Source of the DNA: Hydractinia symbiolongicarpus | Lineage: Eukaryota; Cnidaria; Hydrozoa; Anthoathecata; Hydractiniidae | DNA length: 64,000 nt | NCBI RefSeq assembly: GCF_029227915.1 | Contig: NC_079885.1 | Span: forward strand, 24,927,001 to 24,991,000 | Direction: 5' to 3' | Shown: piece after piece, positions 22,711 through 35,600 of the stretch | How positions within the stretch are numbered: position 1 is the stretch's first letter | Layout of the letters: each line of letters starts with the position of its first letter | Position numbers and translations under genes: made by a program | Notes under the pieces: generated by a model | Seen by the model: only the letters and a program-made list of their open reading frames with translations | The model's database searches: none | What the model was told of the DNA's origin: nothing

Positions 22711-22797
22711 CCTCGATCCTAGAGCCTTTTGCTCCCTTATTATGAGTGACGGTGAAGGCGCTGCAACATTGAGAGATGAAAAGGTCTAGGAACGAGA
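22711..22797. mobile_element. Short snapback MITE-like repeat
   Basis: CCTCGATCCTAGAGCCTTTT at 22711-22730 is nearly complementary to AAAAGGTCTAGGAACGAG at 22779-22796. This gives an 87-bp element with 18-20-bp inverted ends. AACCTCGTATCCAGGGTCTC at 50413-50432 looks like another member. Confidence 0.55.
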
Positions 22798-22799
22798 TT

Positions 22800-23670
22800 A
22801 TGTTTTATAGAGATTAGTTTTGACAAAAGAAATTTCTAGCATCTGATGTTTTGTATTTTTACTTCTGGGTATGTATAATTACTACTTATAAGCTTTCTAA
22901 AAGCTAGATTTTAAATAAAAATTATATTTTGTCATTTTATATGGCATTATTAGTTGTTATTATACAACCTTGTATCCAAACTTCATGATTTTTAAAGGCA
23001 AACACAATTAGAAGCTTGGGTACAAGTTATTGATTTATTAACAAAGTGGATATGTGATAAAGTTTCTGATCCTTGTTATTTGGATTTATTTCTTTATTAT
23101 CTTTTTTTTATATTTATTGATAAAACTTTTTCACGTAAATCCACTATCTAGGTACCAGTTTCGTTTCGTCCAATAATTTTTGAAAACGCGGACTGGAAAT
23201 AACTTCAAAATATTCTACTACGATGATAAAATAAATAAATTTCGTATAGACATTTAGATACTGAAAAGGTAAAAATTTCAAAATAAGCGGAAAATGCAGT
23301 TGTTTTGAAAAAATGGACGAGCATTTCAACACAACGTTAATCGCTGGAAGACAAAAAGGAGAGTTTTGTTTGCAAAAAAAAAAATATTCATTTTCACAGT
23401 ACAACTGCTTATGATATACGAAGATTGAAAAAAGTACTGAAATAAATATAAACTCTGTGTTTTATCTTAGGGAGTGAGATCATACACACACAATCTCTCC
23501 ACTTTTTCTAAAATCAACAATCTGACTTGAACAGCATGGAATATCAAAACGAAAAATACTGTTCATGGACATTTCTTTGATGTTCTCCCTGTGAAACACT
23601 CCTCTTCTACTGACTTGCATTTTGGTCGTTGTTGCTATGCTGTTGCTATGCGGTCGTTATTTTCCAGGGT
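22800..23670. other. ESRP 3' UTR and downstream flank
   Basis: On the minus strand this follows the ESRP stop at 23671. TTTATT on the plus strand near 23086-23096 gives AATAAA on the minus strand and would be a reasonable polyadenylation signal. No other gene is seen. Confidence 0.4.
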
Positions 23671-26600
23671 TCAATGAGCAATAAACATGTGACTAATGTG
23701 GTGTCTGTGTCGATCATGTATCGCTCGTTGGGCTTCCGCTGGCGAGTTGAACGTTATATACGTCACGCCATTTTGATTAGCGTGTTTGTGAAATTGTAAT
23801 GATTCAGGATTGTACTAAAAGAAAAAAGTTGATATTATAATGACTACGAAACGGCTGATTATTCTGGATATTAGTGACTTACACAAACTTTAGTATCATG
23901 GGAGTTAAAAAGAAAGACTGGTGTATAGGAATGCTTGTAGTATAGTAGAAATAAACTAAATCTATGTTCAATATTCCTGTAATTCACTGTAATCGAAAAA
24001 GAGCCGATTGCGCACCCCCTTAACAATTGTTGTAGCTAGATACAGTTGTTTTACAGGCGGAGAGATAGAAATTTCCAGCGAGTTAAAACAAAGTAATCGC
24101 TAAATCTCATTTTAGGAGGATTACCCAAATCTATATTCAACTTTCGTGTAAGTCACTATAATTGAAAAAAATGGCATATTGCGCACCCCTTAACAATTGT
24201 TTGATAAAGACCTTGATAAATTTTTTATACAGACGAATGTCCAGCGAGTACAGTTAAAACAAAGTAGTCGATAAAACTCATTTATGAGGATAAATTTTCT
24301 TCTTACCATTTGTCCCAGCATGGCTGGTAATGCAGGTGGCACTCCATGGGTGGGTGATAAATGCGGAGGTGGCAAAAATCCAGCCGGGATTGGAGATAAC
24401 ATCGGTGGATAAGGATTTGTATACATTGGTACAGGAGATAAACTTGGTGTTAAATAACCATTTGTTGTAATGGTTGGCGGCGGTGTGCTAATAAGACCAT
24501 TCATTGGCGGCGATTGCGTTGTTTGCAAGAGTGGCGGTGGTGGAGAGGGCGTTTGTGGGTGATAGTTAGTACCATTGTTATTGCTGTTGTTTTTATTTGT
24601 GTTATTGTTAGCTTGATTCAAATGTTGTGATGCTAGCTGGTTTGCATGGCTTGTAGCAAGCATCCATGTCATATCCTGCACACTGCATTGGAAAACTTCG
24701 ATATATCGTTCACCCATATGCTTTAGATGAAGATCGTCTGCGCATTTGTGAGCTTGATCAGGATTTTGCATCTGAACAAAAGCTTCTCCTGATGGACGAC
24801 CCTAAAAATCATAAAGTCAAAAGTTAAAATAAAAAGGTTATTATGTGATCTGTACAAATATTACCACAAACTGATGTTTTAATAGAAGTAAATAAATATA
24901 TTGTGAGATGATTGCAATTATTCTGAAGGATAAAATATTTAAAAAAAATTAATATCTAATGTCTACACAGATTCCCAACTTTTTTGTAAGGAGATTCAAT
25001 TATATGTTATTAATGCAGAGAAACAGCTAGACTACGTTCATGCCCCCTTAGCAATGCAAAATAAACTTTAAATAAAGTGTGCAATGGTAGTAATATTGTT
25101 CTCGACAAAAAACATCGGGTAAAATTTTCTTTTCGAGGAAACAAACTGGTGAAGGTGTTGCACGAATCGCACTTACCTGTAGATTGTAAATTATGTGAAC
25201 TGTTCCGATCACATTGTCTGCGTGATTAACAAGGAAATTGAGAATGTCTTTCTGACCAGCAGAGAAGGGTAACCCGCGCATGCGCAAACATGACATATTC
25301 ATCAAAGCTTGCAATCGTTGATTAATGAGAGCCCGATCTGTCATAACCGTGGGTACTGTAGGTTGAAACATTTGACCGGCAAACGGATTATTTAGTTGGT
25401 ATCCAACGTTGTACATCGTTAACACCTGAAAAAAAAATGAAATAAATTTTTAAGAAATGTTACAACGATTGTGGCATGGAACAAACAAAACATGCTAAAA
25501 TTTTTCTGGTACATTGAAATAAACTTTGTGTTGCCTTGTTTGAAGATAAAAAAGATATCTTGGAACAAAAGCTGGACCCTAAATGCTTATCATTTTGATT
25601 TGTTGTATTTATCACCTTTTAGCTTATTTTAAAGTTGGATAATTAACAATGATTAAGAAAGTATTTCAAATCAGTCAAATGGAATACCATGGATGGAAAA
25701 AAATCTGTATAAGTGAACAAGATTAAAATAAAAGAAAAGGAGATAAAAGTTGACATTGTTGGAACAAAGAATTAAAAGTTAAGAGCGATACTTTCAAGTT
25801 TATTCATGTGGAAAACACATGGGTATAAGATTTCCACTCAGATTTCATTGTTAACACTCAAGTAAAGATGAGATTAAAAACAACAACAAACTACGTACGT
25901 CACAACAAGGAACTGTGAACATGAGAGATATTTGCTTTTAACTCGAATGATTTCTCAATTAAAAACAAGGCTACTGCAAATGCCTTATCTGTTATTTATC
26001 AATAACTTGATAACCTTTCACGCAAGCTTCTGTTGACGTTATATTAAATGTATAGCTCAAGCAAGACGCAGCACGAACCTTTTTCCCGCATGAAATAGTT
26101 TAAACTCCCCAGGGACTGTCATGCAAGGGTAGGTAAGGTACTTGCAGATTTAATGTCTCAGTAAAATTACTTTAGTGTAATTGGTTAGGTATCTGTTTAT
26201 CAATTTTAATTTTTTTTTTGGAGTTACCACGGAAGAAGATTGGTGTGGAGGGATAGTAATAAGGTAGCTATTGGCTTTTCAACTTCGCGATTGTACTTGG
26301 ATTCTTAAAGTCCTCTTCGCGTCAAGTACTTTGAACGCCATGGTTTCCGGCATAAGATGTAATAGAAAAATTCATGGTAGTTTTGACATTGCTTATATAT
26401 AACATATGGAGAAACGTTTTGCCCTCTCTAAAAAGTATCCTTTAAAAGCGACATTAAGACAGATACAGAACCGTTAAATAAACAAAAACAACATTTGACC
26501 TTCCAGTAGAAATAAAGGTCACGATAAAGTGAACAAACTTTTGATTAGAAAAAATCATAAACCCATCCTACCTCTTCCATTGTAAGCTTGTCTTTTCTTA

Positions 26601-29600
26601 AAGTATGACAGTGTTTGCAGAAGACCTTTTGTAAATCAATGACACGAAGTCTTAAGTCTTCATCTTAAATGTTACGTTGGAAACCAGAAGAGACTTGACA
26701 AGCCCTTTTATTTATATAACTTAACGAACCAGGGGGTGTCTTTTAAGCTTTATCACGTTATTTTGAGCTACTTTGTGACGACAACAACATATGTATTTTT
26801 AAAAATATAATGACCCCCTGGAAGAGCAAAATATAAACAAATCTAGCGAATCGTCTTGAAGAGACATGAATATTGAAACTTTTTGAACAAATATTTCGTT
26901 TTGGTGACTTTTCAAAGACGTTAATATTTTTTCTTTAAGCTTCGTATATAAAATTAATTAATATAATCGGATGATAAAGAAATGTCTGGTAAACAGACAT
27001 GACATATTATTGTCCAAAGATGATATTTCGTTTCTTATTTTTCTCAGGAAAATACTTGTAATTTTAGCATCAATTGTTACGCGGGGAGGTTTTGGGACCA
27101 AAATCGCTTTCTTAAAAAATTGACTTGGTCGCATCAATTGGCGTGTAGCAAAGTCAAATTATTAACAAGTATTAATAATACAAGCTGAAAAATGCTAACT
27201 CGAAGGTTTTGCAACATTACCATAGACGTCCATTAGCATTTTGTCGATGTATAAATAGTTAGTGTGTAGCTAGACATAATATGAAATGACGCGAATGGAC
27301 AATCGCTATAGCCGCGTTGCTATAAGAGATGTTATCAACAGATTAATGGAATAACATTGCACAAAAATAACTTTAAATAAATAACAGTCTGACGTCATAT
27401 GAGTAATGTTGTTAAGTATTTTTTTTATTAAAAACTTTCGCAAATAGATAGATTAAGGACTTGCAAACTCTATATTTGCGTTTTCTGTGACCTTGTTATT
27501 TCATTATTTAACCTTAATAGAATGTGTTTTCGCACTATAAAAGTTTCAAAAACTTTAAAAAGAAACATTTTGGTATTCTCGTTCTATCTCTAGTTTGTTC
27601 TCAGCACTTTCTTACCCAAATTAGTGTTCTTATAAAATTTTATTTACATAAAAATGAATGGACAAAAAGAACATATGCAAGTGTAGGTACAGCCTTAACT
27701 ATAGAATGTTTTAATATGTAAATTAAGCCTTAGCTACATATGTTAAAAGGCTTGGGTTGTAAATCCAACTTTATGTTTTTTTGACGTCAATTATATCATA
27801 TTTGTTGAGGCACATGTGGTTCACACAAGTGTAAAATCAACAATTGTCTCAGTAAAATAAACAAATATGTAAACAAGAAGGTGATTGCTAAATGAAAACT
27901 AATCTATCTACTATCTCACTTTACAGTGTGATGTGTTTTTATGTTAAGCGTGATTTGATCAGCCCTTTTCACGAGCCAACAAGTAGTAAGAAAGTGATCG
28001 TGCACGTATGTGGATTTTACGCAAGACTTTTCAACAAGTATAAATAGCACACAGTTTAATAAAGAAATATCTATAGAACATAACAATGGCTGCCAGAAGG
28101 TACTTTAGCCAAGAAAAAGTTGGAAGAGGAATACACAAAAGTATAGGCACCAGCCTGTTGCATTCATATTTAGCTTGACATGAGCATTTTTATGAAATGT
28201 GCATTCAATAATCAAACTAGGGGAAGATTCATTTCTTCATAAAATTGTAAAGTTTATATGGATGAACTGTTGTCTTTAATTGGAATGTTTTGAATTCAAA
28301 ACAAAAAAACATTGTTCAATGGCCATTCACAGGCTGAATACACTATCATGAAAACCGACATTTCCAATTTATCTGGAAACGTAGTGTTTTGCTTTTTTCT
28401 TGCATTCTGAACAAGTTTCTGTCCATGTTGCTTGTGTTGACTATTGTCTCAGATAACATATAATCTTATTTAGCAGTTTAGGAAAATAGACAGTATTCTC
28501 AACATTGATAATAACCGATCAGTTCTAGACATGTTATTATAAAATTTTGAATCATAAGAGAGGAAGTTTGTGTAACAAACTTAGTTAGCCTTCTTGTATT
28601 CTGTGGTTGTTAAGAAAACTTTTAATTTTTTTGAAAGCAGTTCTCTATTTGAATTTCGTGTTCAGGTTTAAAACTTGGACCGCAATATGAAAAAAAATCT
28701 ATCCAGGCGAAAAATGGCGAAAGATGCAAAATTATTTATATTTAAATATTTATAGTAAAATGTTATGACGTCATTTGTGACGTCACTTATATAGCGTGCT
28801 TGTACAAAAAAGTCGTATTTTTAATCACTCACATTGAGGAAATGATTGTGTGAACACCGCCAAGATATTTTGGATATCCATTTTATTTTGTAAGTTTCAT
28901 TACGGTTAAAAACAAAACAATTAAGATTTAAAATATGTATATTCACAAATTCAGAAAATAAGAAGGGAAAAATGCACATGTATGTTCTACTTTGCCATGA
29001 TTATTAATTTAGACAATAAATATCTTTTTTTTCTTTTTCTTTTTTCTTTTGCTATTTCATTTCCTAAATTCAAATTCTTGCACCTGCTGGAACTGAGAAA
29101 CGAAATCACAGCAACAAGAAAATATAATTAAACAAAATATAAGAAAAGATAAATATAATAAAAGATGGGAAATGCAATAAGAATTCAACCACCCAACCAG
29201 TGTTATTATCTGAAGTGGTCTGAAATGAAAGTTTCTGTTTTCTTTCTATGAACGCAACTAATATCTTTCGTGGGCATGTACGTTATAATTCGACAAGAAA
29301 TAAAATTTTTCAAATGTACCTGATTCATCGAATAATTAAAACTACACGAAATAATATAAAAAATATAAAAACGTTTTAAAAATGTTTGAGCTTCTTATTA
29401 GCAAATTTGGTTTTTGGTATAGGCTTTTCTTGAATTTTCTACCGTTATTTGGTTAAAATGTTCAAAATTTAGTTTTAACACTTCAGTTCACACGAAAGTG
29501 TTTCGAAAGTTTCTTTTATTACAGATAGTATTTTTCTTAATGATAATAATTATAAAAAAAATTGAGAAGAATATAGCTAGTTATAGCAAAAAGTGGATTG

Positions 29601-32600
29601 CTATAATAATTATCCAAAAATATTCTAGCTCCATCTTAAACCCTCTTTACTTTTTTTCATTTTCATAAGCATGGCCGCCCAATCGCACGGCATCATATTG
29701 TTCAATAACGACTGGAAGGGTTTATAATCACTTTTACACTTTTTTAGTTGCATCTATTAAATGTTTGATTGTTGTACTTCAAAAAATGTCACAAGCTAGC
29801 TAAACATTAACAAAAATATTCAAGAAAATACAAAGATTAAGGAAATAATACCTACTGCTCTGCAATAGAGTTTACATTATTATACTTGAAAATATATTTC
29901 TATCTCACTCAGAGCAACACTTTTCACATAACCTCCAGGAAAGAATGATGAACGATGTGATTTTTGTGTGTGATAAAAAAAATCTACCGAAAGAAGAAAA
30001 AGAAAACAATGAAGAGAATACGAACAAAGAAAGAAAGATAGTATAGCCTTTGTTCTTTAATTATTAATTAATTCCGATTCCCTTAAAGTAAACATAAATA
30101 TTTTATAGTGCTCGTTTTTCTCTATTTTCTCCTCTGATTTTATTTATTTATATATTTTTTTGAACATTGTTTCTTATAATGATGAATTTAAATTTAACTA
30201 AACATTTTACAGATTTCTGTTCTTTCAACGTAACTACCAGTCTCGTAAAAAGATTTACAAATACCAACTCTACATAACTTAGCAACGAAAACTTTATTCT
30301 CTGCATGAACTAGCATAGCTAAGGCTTTCAGATTACTTGACCAGATATTCATATGATGAAAAACTCTACAAGCAAATGATAAAGAAAGCAACATCATATA
30401 AAGCATGTAGCTAAGTGATTTCGGGGTTCGTTGTATAGCCACAAAGTCTGTTCTTCAGTTCAGGAAGTGTCCTGAACACAGCTACAAGTCACCCCTTATC
30501 ATGTAAGAGGAGTTCTGAATGATGTATATATAATGTATATATAATGCATGCATCAAGAACTAATTAGTAATATTGATAATAGTGTTTCCACCGCTGAAGT
30601 GTCTTTCATGTATGCGTAAAATAATTTCTTACTTTTTGTACTTTGAGTTAGTTCAATGATTTTACATCTTTAAATTGATTAGTTTGATCCATTAGAAGCA
30701 ACTATTTGTGGTAACGTAACTGTATACAGGTTGAATAAAACTTTGTTTCAACGATAAGGATAAGATTAACATCTCCATCATTAACATCTGTACATCAACA
30801 CAACTGCTGATTTGTTAAAGCGAGCCAGGAGTAGTAGTAGTAATTCTGTCATTAGGTTGTACAAGCTCAATATATGAACATGCCGAATAAAGTGCATTAT
30901 TATCAAATTCGAATTTATGTTTTTGCAATTAAGAAACAGACAGGCTAATTAGTATGTCATTTCCGTTATTTTCTGTTTTCAGCATCAGAATCATCACCAG
31001 CAACAGAAAATCAAGTATTACATTTGTGGATATTTTAACACGTAAATTCAGAAATAAAATTAAGACCTAAATGCCCAGGACTAAGAGAAAATCAGTTAAA
31101 TGCATGAAATATGTTATTGCTAATGACAGAAGAATTTTACATGAACACTATCAACGGTATCGTAGAAAATAAAACATTCTAAGAATCGCTTACAGAATGA
31201 ACCTAAAGAAGAAGTACTAGTGAAGAATGTGCTTGAAATAGTAAACAGTGAGTAGGAGGGACCTTGACTTGCATAGGAGCTCAATCCTTGCAGCGAGTTA
31301 ATTTTCCCCTTTGCATTTATCCATTTCACATTACCGCCAGAGATTGCAGAGCGTTGCTCCAACCTGCTTGCTTGTTACACAAGACAGTCAAAAGGTGGTG
31401 CTAAATGTCCCATCCACATAAGCTACATTTAAAGTGTGTCAAAGGGACCCGAGACTATTTGCTTAGGATTTAAAGCAAATACCTTACTACTACGTGTTAA
31501 TCTTTAACACGTCGTTCTTTTAAAAAATCTCTGAGGAGGAGTATACAAGGAGAACAGCTAAGAAATTACCAAGCAGTGAAGATATTTTATAGCTATTCCA
31601 AAAACAAAGAGACTAATTTAGTCAATTTAGCATGTTGTATATTTAGTTATGCGTTGAGTAAAAACATCTTTTGAGATGTTATCATTATTTAAACACACCC
31701 TAACCACATTAACACAAACCTTTTAAATTTGTTCTCCAAACTTAATTGTAAACATTATTTCCTTTTTTGTGTTTTTTTTTGAAATGAGCTAACCAGAGAA
31801 ATTTCAATAAAGATGATACTGTGTTATGTATATAAATATATGCCAAAGATCTCCATCCAAATCTGTCTGTTGCATACAAGTCAACTTTTAAATTTTTTTG
31901 GAAGCTCGTTATTTTTTTTCTGATTCTTAACAACAACATTCCGTTTCATGTATGTATATTAGAATTGCTGTTTTTATTTTGAACATATTTTTGAATAAAT
32001 ATTATGCTTAGAGAAAATTTAATCCCCTTAAATCTCTTTTTAATTATACTTTGACGTTGCAGTGGTTTCAAACGTTGTTCCGTGTTTTCAATGTTTGGTT
32101 GTTTGTAATAATGGCCTTTAGTCCTCCTCAGCGCTTGACAACACCAGTATTTGCAATAAATGACTTCGCATTTCGTACCAAAGTTTCTTCGTTTCAACTT
32201 TGCAACGTGTTTGCGTGTTTGCAAACGCAATAAGAGTATTGAGAAACATATCAGGGAACTGTCTGTATATTGATTCAAGTTTGACATTTTCAATGTTTTA
32301 ACGAACGAACATTTAATGACATTTATTGAAGTTTTCTACCTAAATTGACCAATGAACCAATTATTTTATTAAGTATTAATTTACTGGCTTGACACGGATA
32401 AATTTAAATCGGCTTCCGGCAGAATCATTACCGTCACCACTGTGTCAAAATTTGTCCGATTACTTCTTTTGTGAACTTTTATAAAATCTTTTCTTATTTA
32501 GATAAAAAAAATCAATAAATAAATCAATAAGAAAGTAAATAAATCAGCCTGCTATGTAGTCCATCAATTTGAACACAGTATTTTTAGTAAACAAAAAAAT

Positions 32601-35600
32601 CTGCTTATTTGAAGCTATAATTGCTATTTTTTCAACGTTGTTAAGGAGTTGTCTTTTAATAACCGTTTGATTGTTTTGATAACATCAATTCGTGCAGATC
32701 TTACAAGAGATAGATATATTTTTAACGAAGTAATCCTTACTGGAATAGTGAATTATTTAATACTCTTTTTTGTTGATACCATTAGTTGGAAAATTTTCTC
32801 AAATGCAAATCGTATGTTAAAATGTTTTTTTATTTTATGTTATGTGTATTTTTTGATGGTAAACTTTCAAAATAGATAAGTCATTACTCTGACAATAAGG
32901 CGAGGGCTTTTTTATTATGTTATTGTTGTCAGCTAACAACAAAGTGCTGTACATGGGAACCACTTAAAATAGGCTTCCAGCTTTAGAAAATATTTTGTGA
33001 CCCGGATATCTTCGAAGCACAAAAAAAGTATAAAAGGCCTCCTTTACTAAATTCGCTGCTGGCCTAATCTCAGAGTTCGAAGACGGTATCGTGACAATCG
33101 CATGGAAAATATATGAAATATATATATGTTTTAGAAATTATTATTTTTGTTAACTAACCATTCTCTGCACAAAAGTCTCATGCTAACTGAAAATAGTAGA
33201 AGTAAGATTTTAATATTTTTTGATTTTTTTTAATACAAATATAATTGATAAAAGATTGGAGTATAAATATATTTATTTATAAATTTGCAGCTTTGCGACA
33301 ATTCTAACTTCCAGCGTATATGTGAAAGACAAAAAAATTAAAGTTTCGCAGAATCACAAAATGTCTTATCAAAACAGAAATTCAGGTTGCATTAAATGTG
33401 TTTTCAATACAAATTTGAGAATTGCAAGTGTTTAACACTTCGGCGTTTTGTTTTGGTGCAAGGGAATAAAGAATTAATTAAAGTTATTAAGATTTATATT
33501 AAGTTTTTATATTTGTGTTTGTACAATACAATGAATAATTATAATAACAAAATTTGCAAATTACTTTGTTTAACAAAATACGAGAAATTTTGGCGTTGGG
33601 AATTAATGTTGTAAACGTGGCTAGAATGTTCACTTGTCGTAGTTCATTGTGATGTAAGGCATTTTATGGAATTAGATGTTATTAAAAAAATCAGATTCTT
33701 CGAGTTGCCTGTGACAATGCAATTTTTTTAACAAATTTATAAAGTTTTATTTGTTTATAATGTTGTCTTTTTTTCCAATAAAACCCTGTTGTAAGTTTGC
33801 TTTTAAACTTTCCTGGTAACTTAGTTGTGAATACCCCTTTTTATTATTATTAATTATTTTTTAACTTAAAACTAAAGAGAAATTTGAAAGGTAAGTCTTG
33901 CCACAATCAACTAGTTTTACAAGAAAAAAATATAGCAGAGTCAGCTGGTCCAGCAAGTCAAATATGTTTTTATATTATATAAATAAATTAACTACAATAT
34001 ATGTATTTTATGTACATTTGGGAGTCACAACTACAACAGAAAAAAAGTTTCTAAAAACTAACCTGTTTAAGGAAGTAACTGAGCTACACAATGTCTTCTT
34101 AATACTGCACTACATAAGACTGCATTGAAAGAATCAAAAGGAGGAAAGTTATATGAATCTTTTAGCGACCAAAAGAATTATATTTTTAATTGCTAATTAC
34201 ATGGCAATTTAAATGAACAAACGAATTTGATTGAAGTTTAAGCACAACGTAATTACAAGAACCATATAGATTATTAACAATCCTATATTTTATACATATT
34301 ACATATTACTACCTTCTTACATATTTGATTATACTTTATATTTTTTAATGGAACATTAATTTTTCGGTCCTAGTGGAGGGCATGTTATTGTTTAAATTTA
34401 TGGTTTTGCTGTAACTATGTTTTCGAGTAAGTGTGAAAGATTGAGATAAGCTGATTGGAGGATGAGATAATAATAATATCGTTGATAGTAACATTGACGT
34501 TACCATGTCCTTCTTAACTTTTATTAGCATCTACGTGCAGTACTTTTGAAAAGAAGATTACCTTACGGTTTCTATTGTTGCGGTTGCTACTAAGCAATTT
34601 ATTATAATGAAGGCAACACCTCTATTAGTCACTGGCAGAATCTTGATAGTATATAGCCTTAATATTAGTTGGAATCCGGACAGGTAGATAGGCTCTATCG
34701 TTAGATAGAACCCGCACACTTCCAAATTGGCAAAAAGGAATTTATACCTGTTGCAATTCAGCTCTCGTACTTCTGAACAATTCAACATATCTTTTTCCGA
34801 TGTTCTCCCTGTGTTTCTTTAATGCTAGTTGTCCTTCAGGTTCTGTTTCAAATAAAACAAAAGCGTCTCCGGTGGAGCTTCCATCAGGATGAGAGACCAA
34901 CATAACACCTTCTTCTCCTTGATAAACCTTTGGAGATTCTCCAAAGAAAGTCACCTGTAGGGAAGAGCGTGAATTTCCTATCTGTCAAATTTTTATCTTG
35001 GATTTTCAAGGAATTAAAGTGGGTAGAAAAAAATGTCACATATAGGACAAGACAAAAACATAAACGAAAATTTACATACGATGTCATTAATAGTTGCGTC
35101 AAATGGAAGACCGCGCATGCGTATTATAACTTCTCCGCCATTTGTTAGGAAAGTCGCTGCAGCATGCATAGCTCCAGCTGGTCCTGTTGGAAGATAAATA
35201 GTTACAATATATGTCTATTGTTGTTAATAAATGTTATATAAAAATAAGGAATAAGGTACAAGACTGACCTTTTGCGATTTTCAGAAATTCTTGAGCGGTG
35301 CCTTTATATACCTGGAAGGAAATCAGGTTGGATGAAATCATTACACAAGAGATTTATTAAATTTTAGTAAAGGGGAAAGGAATGATGCCTTATGACAATC
35401 TCTGCATTCAGTTATAAACAATAATACTGTCGACAATGATCACTGTCGACAATGGACCCTAATATTAACACAAAAATAAAATTATTCAAGATAAAAATAA
35501 AATCTATAACTCGTATATCAAGCAAAAAAGGAATGTTTTTTTTACCTCGATGTACCAAACATTGAAAGAAATTTATGTTACCTCGATATATCTTCCAAGC

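Noticed and set aside
24190-24306. Extension of the ESRP exon 11 frame past the donor
   Set aside because: The frame stays open into the intron by chance; a GTAAGA donor at 24306 and the exon at 23814 fit the protein better.
26572-26668. Internal coding exon of ESRP between exons 9 and 10
   Set aside because: Its donor is in phase but no acceptor gives phase 0 at its start, so it fits a first exon rather than an internal one.
33029-33110. TATAAAAGG as the promoter of a small gene
   Set aside because: The first ATG downstream (33101) opens only four codons and no in-phase exon follows.
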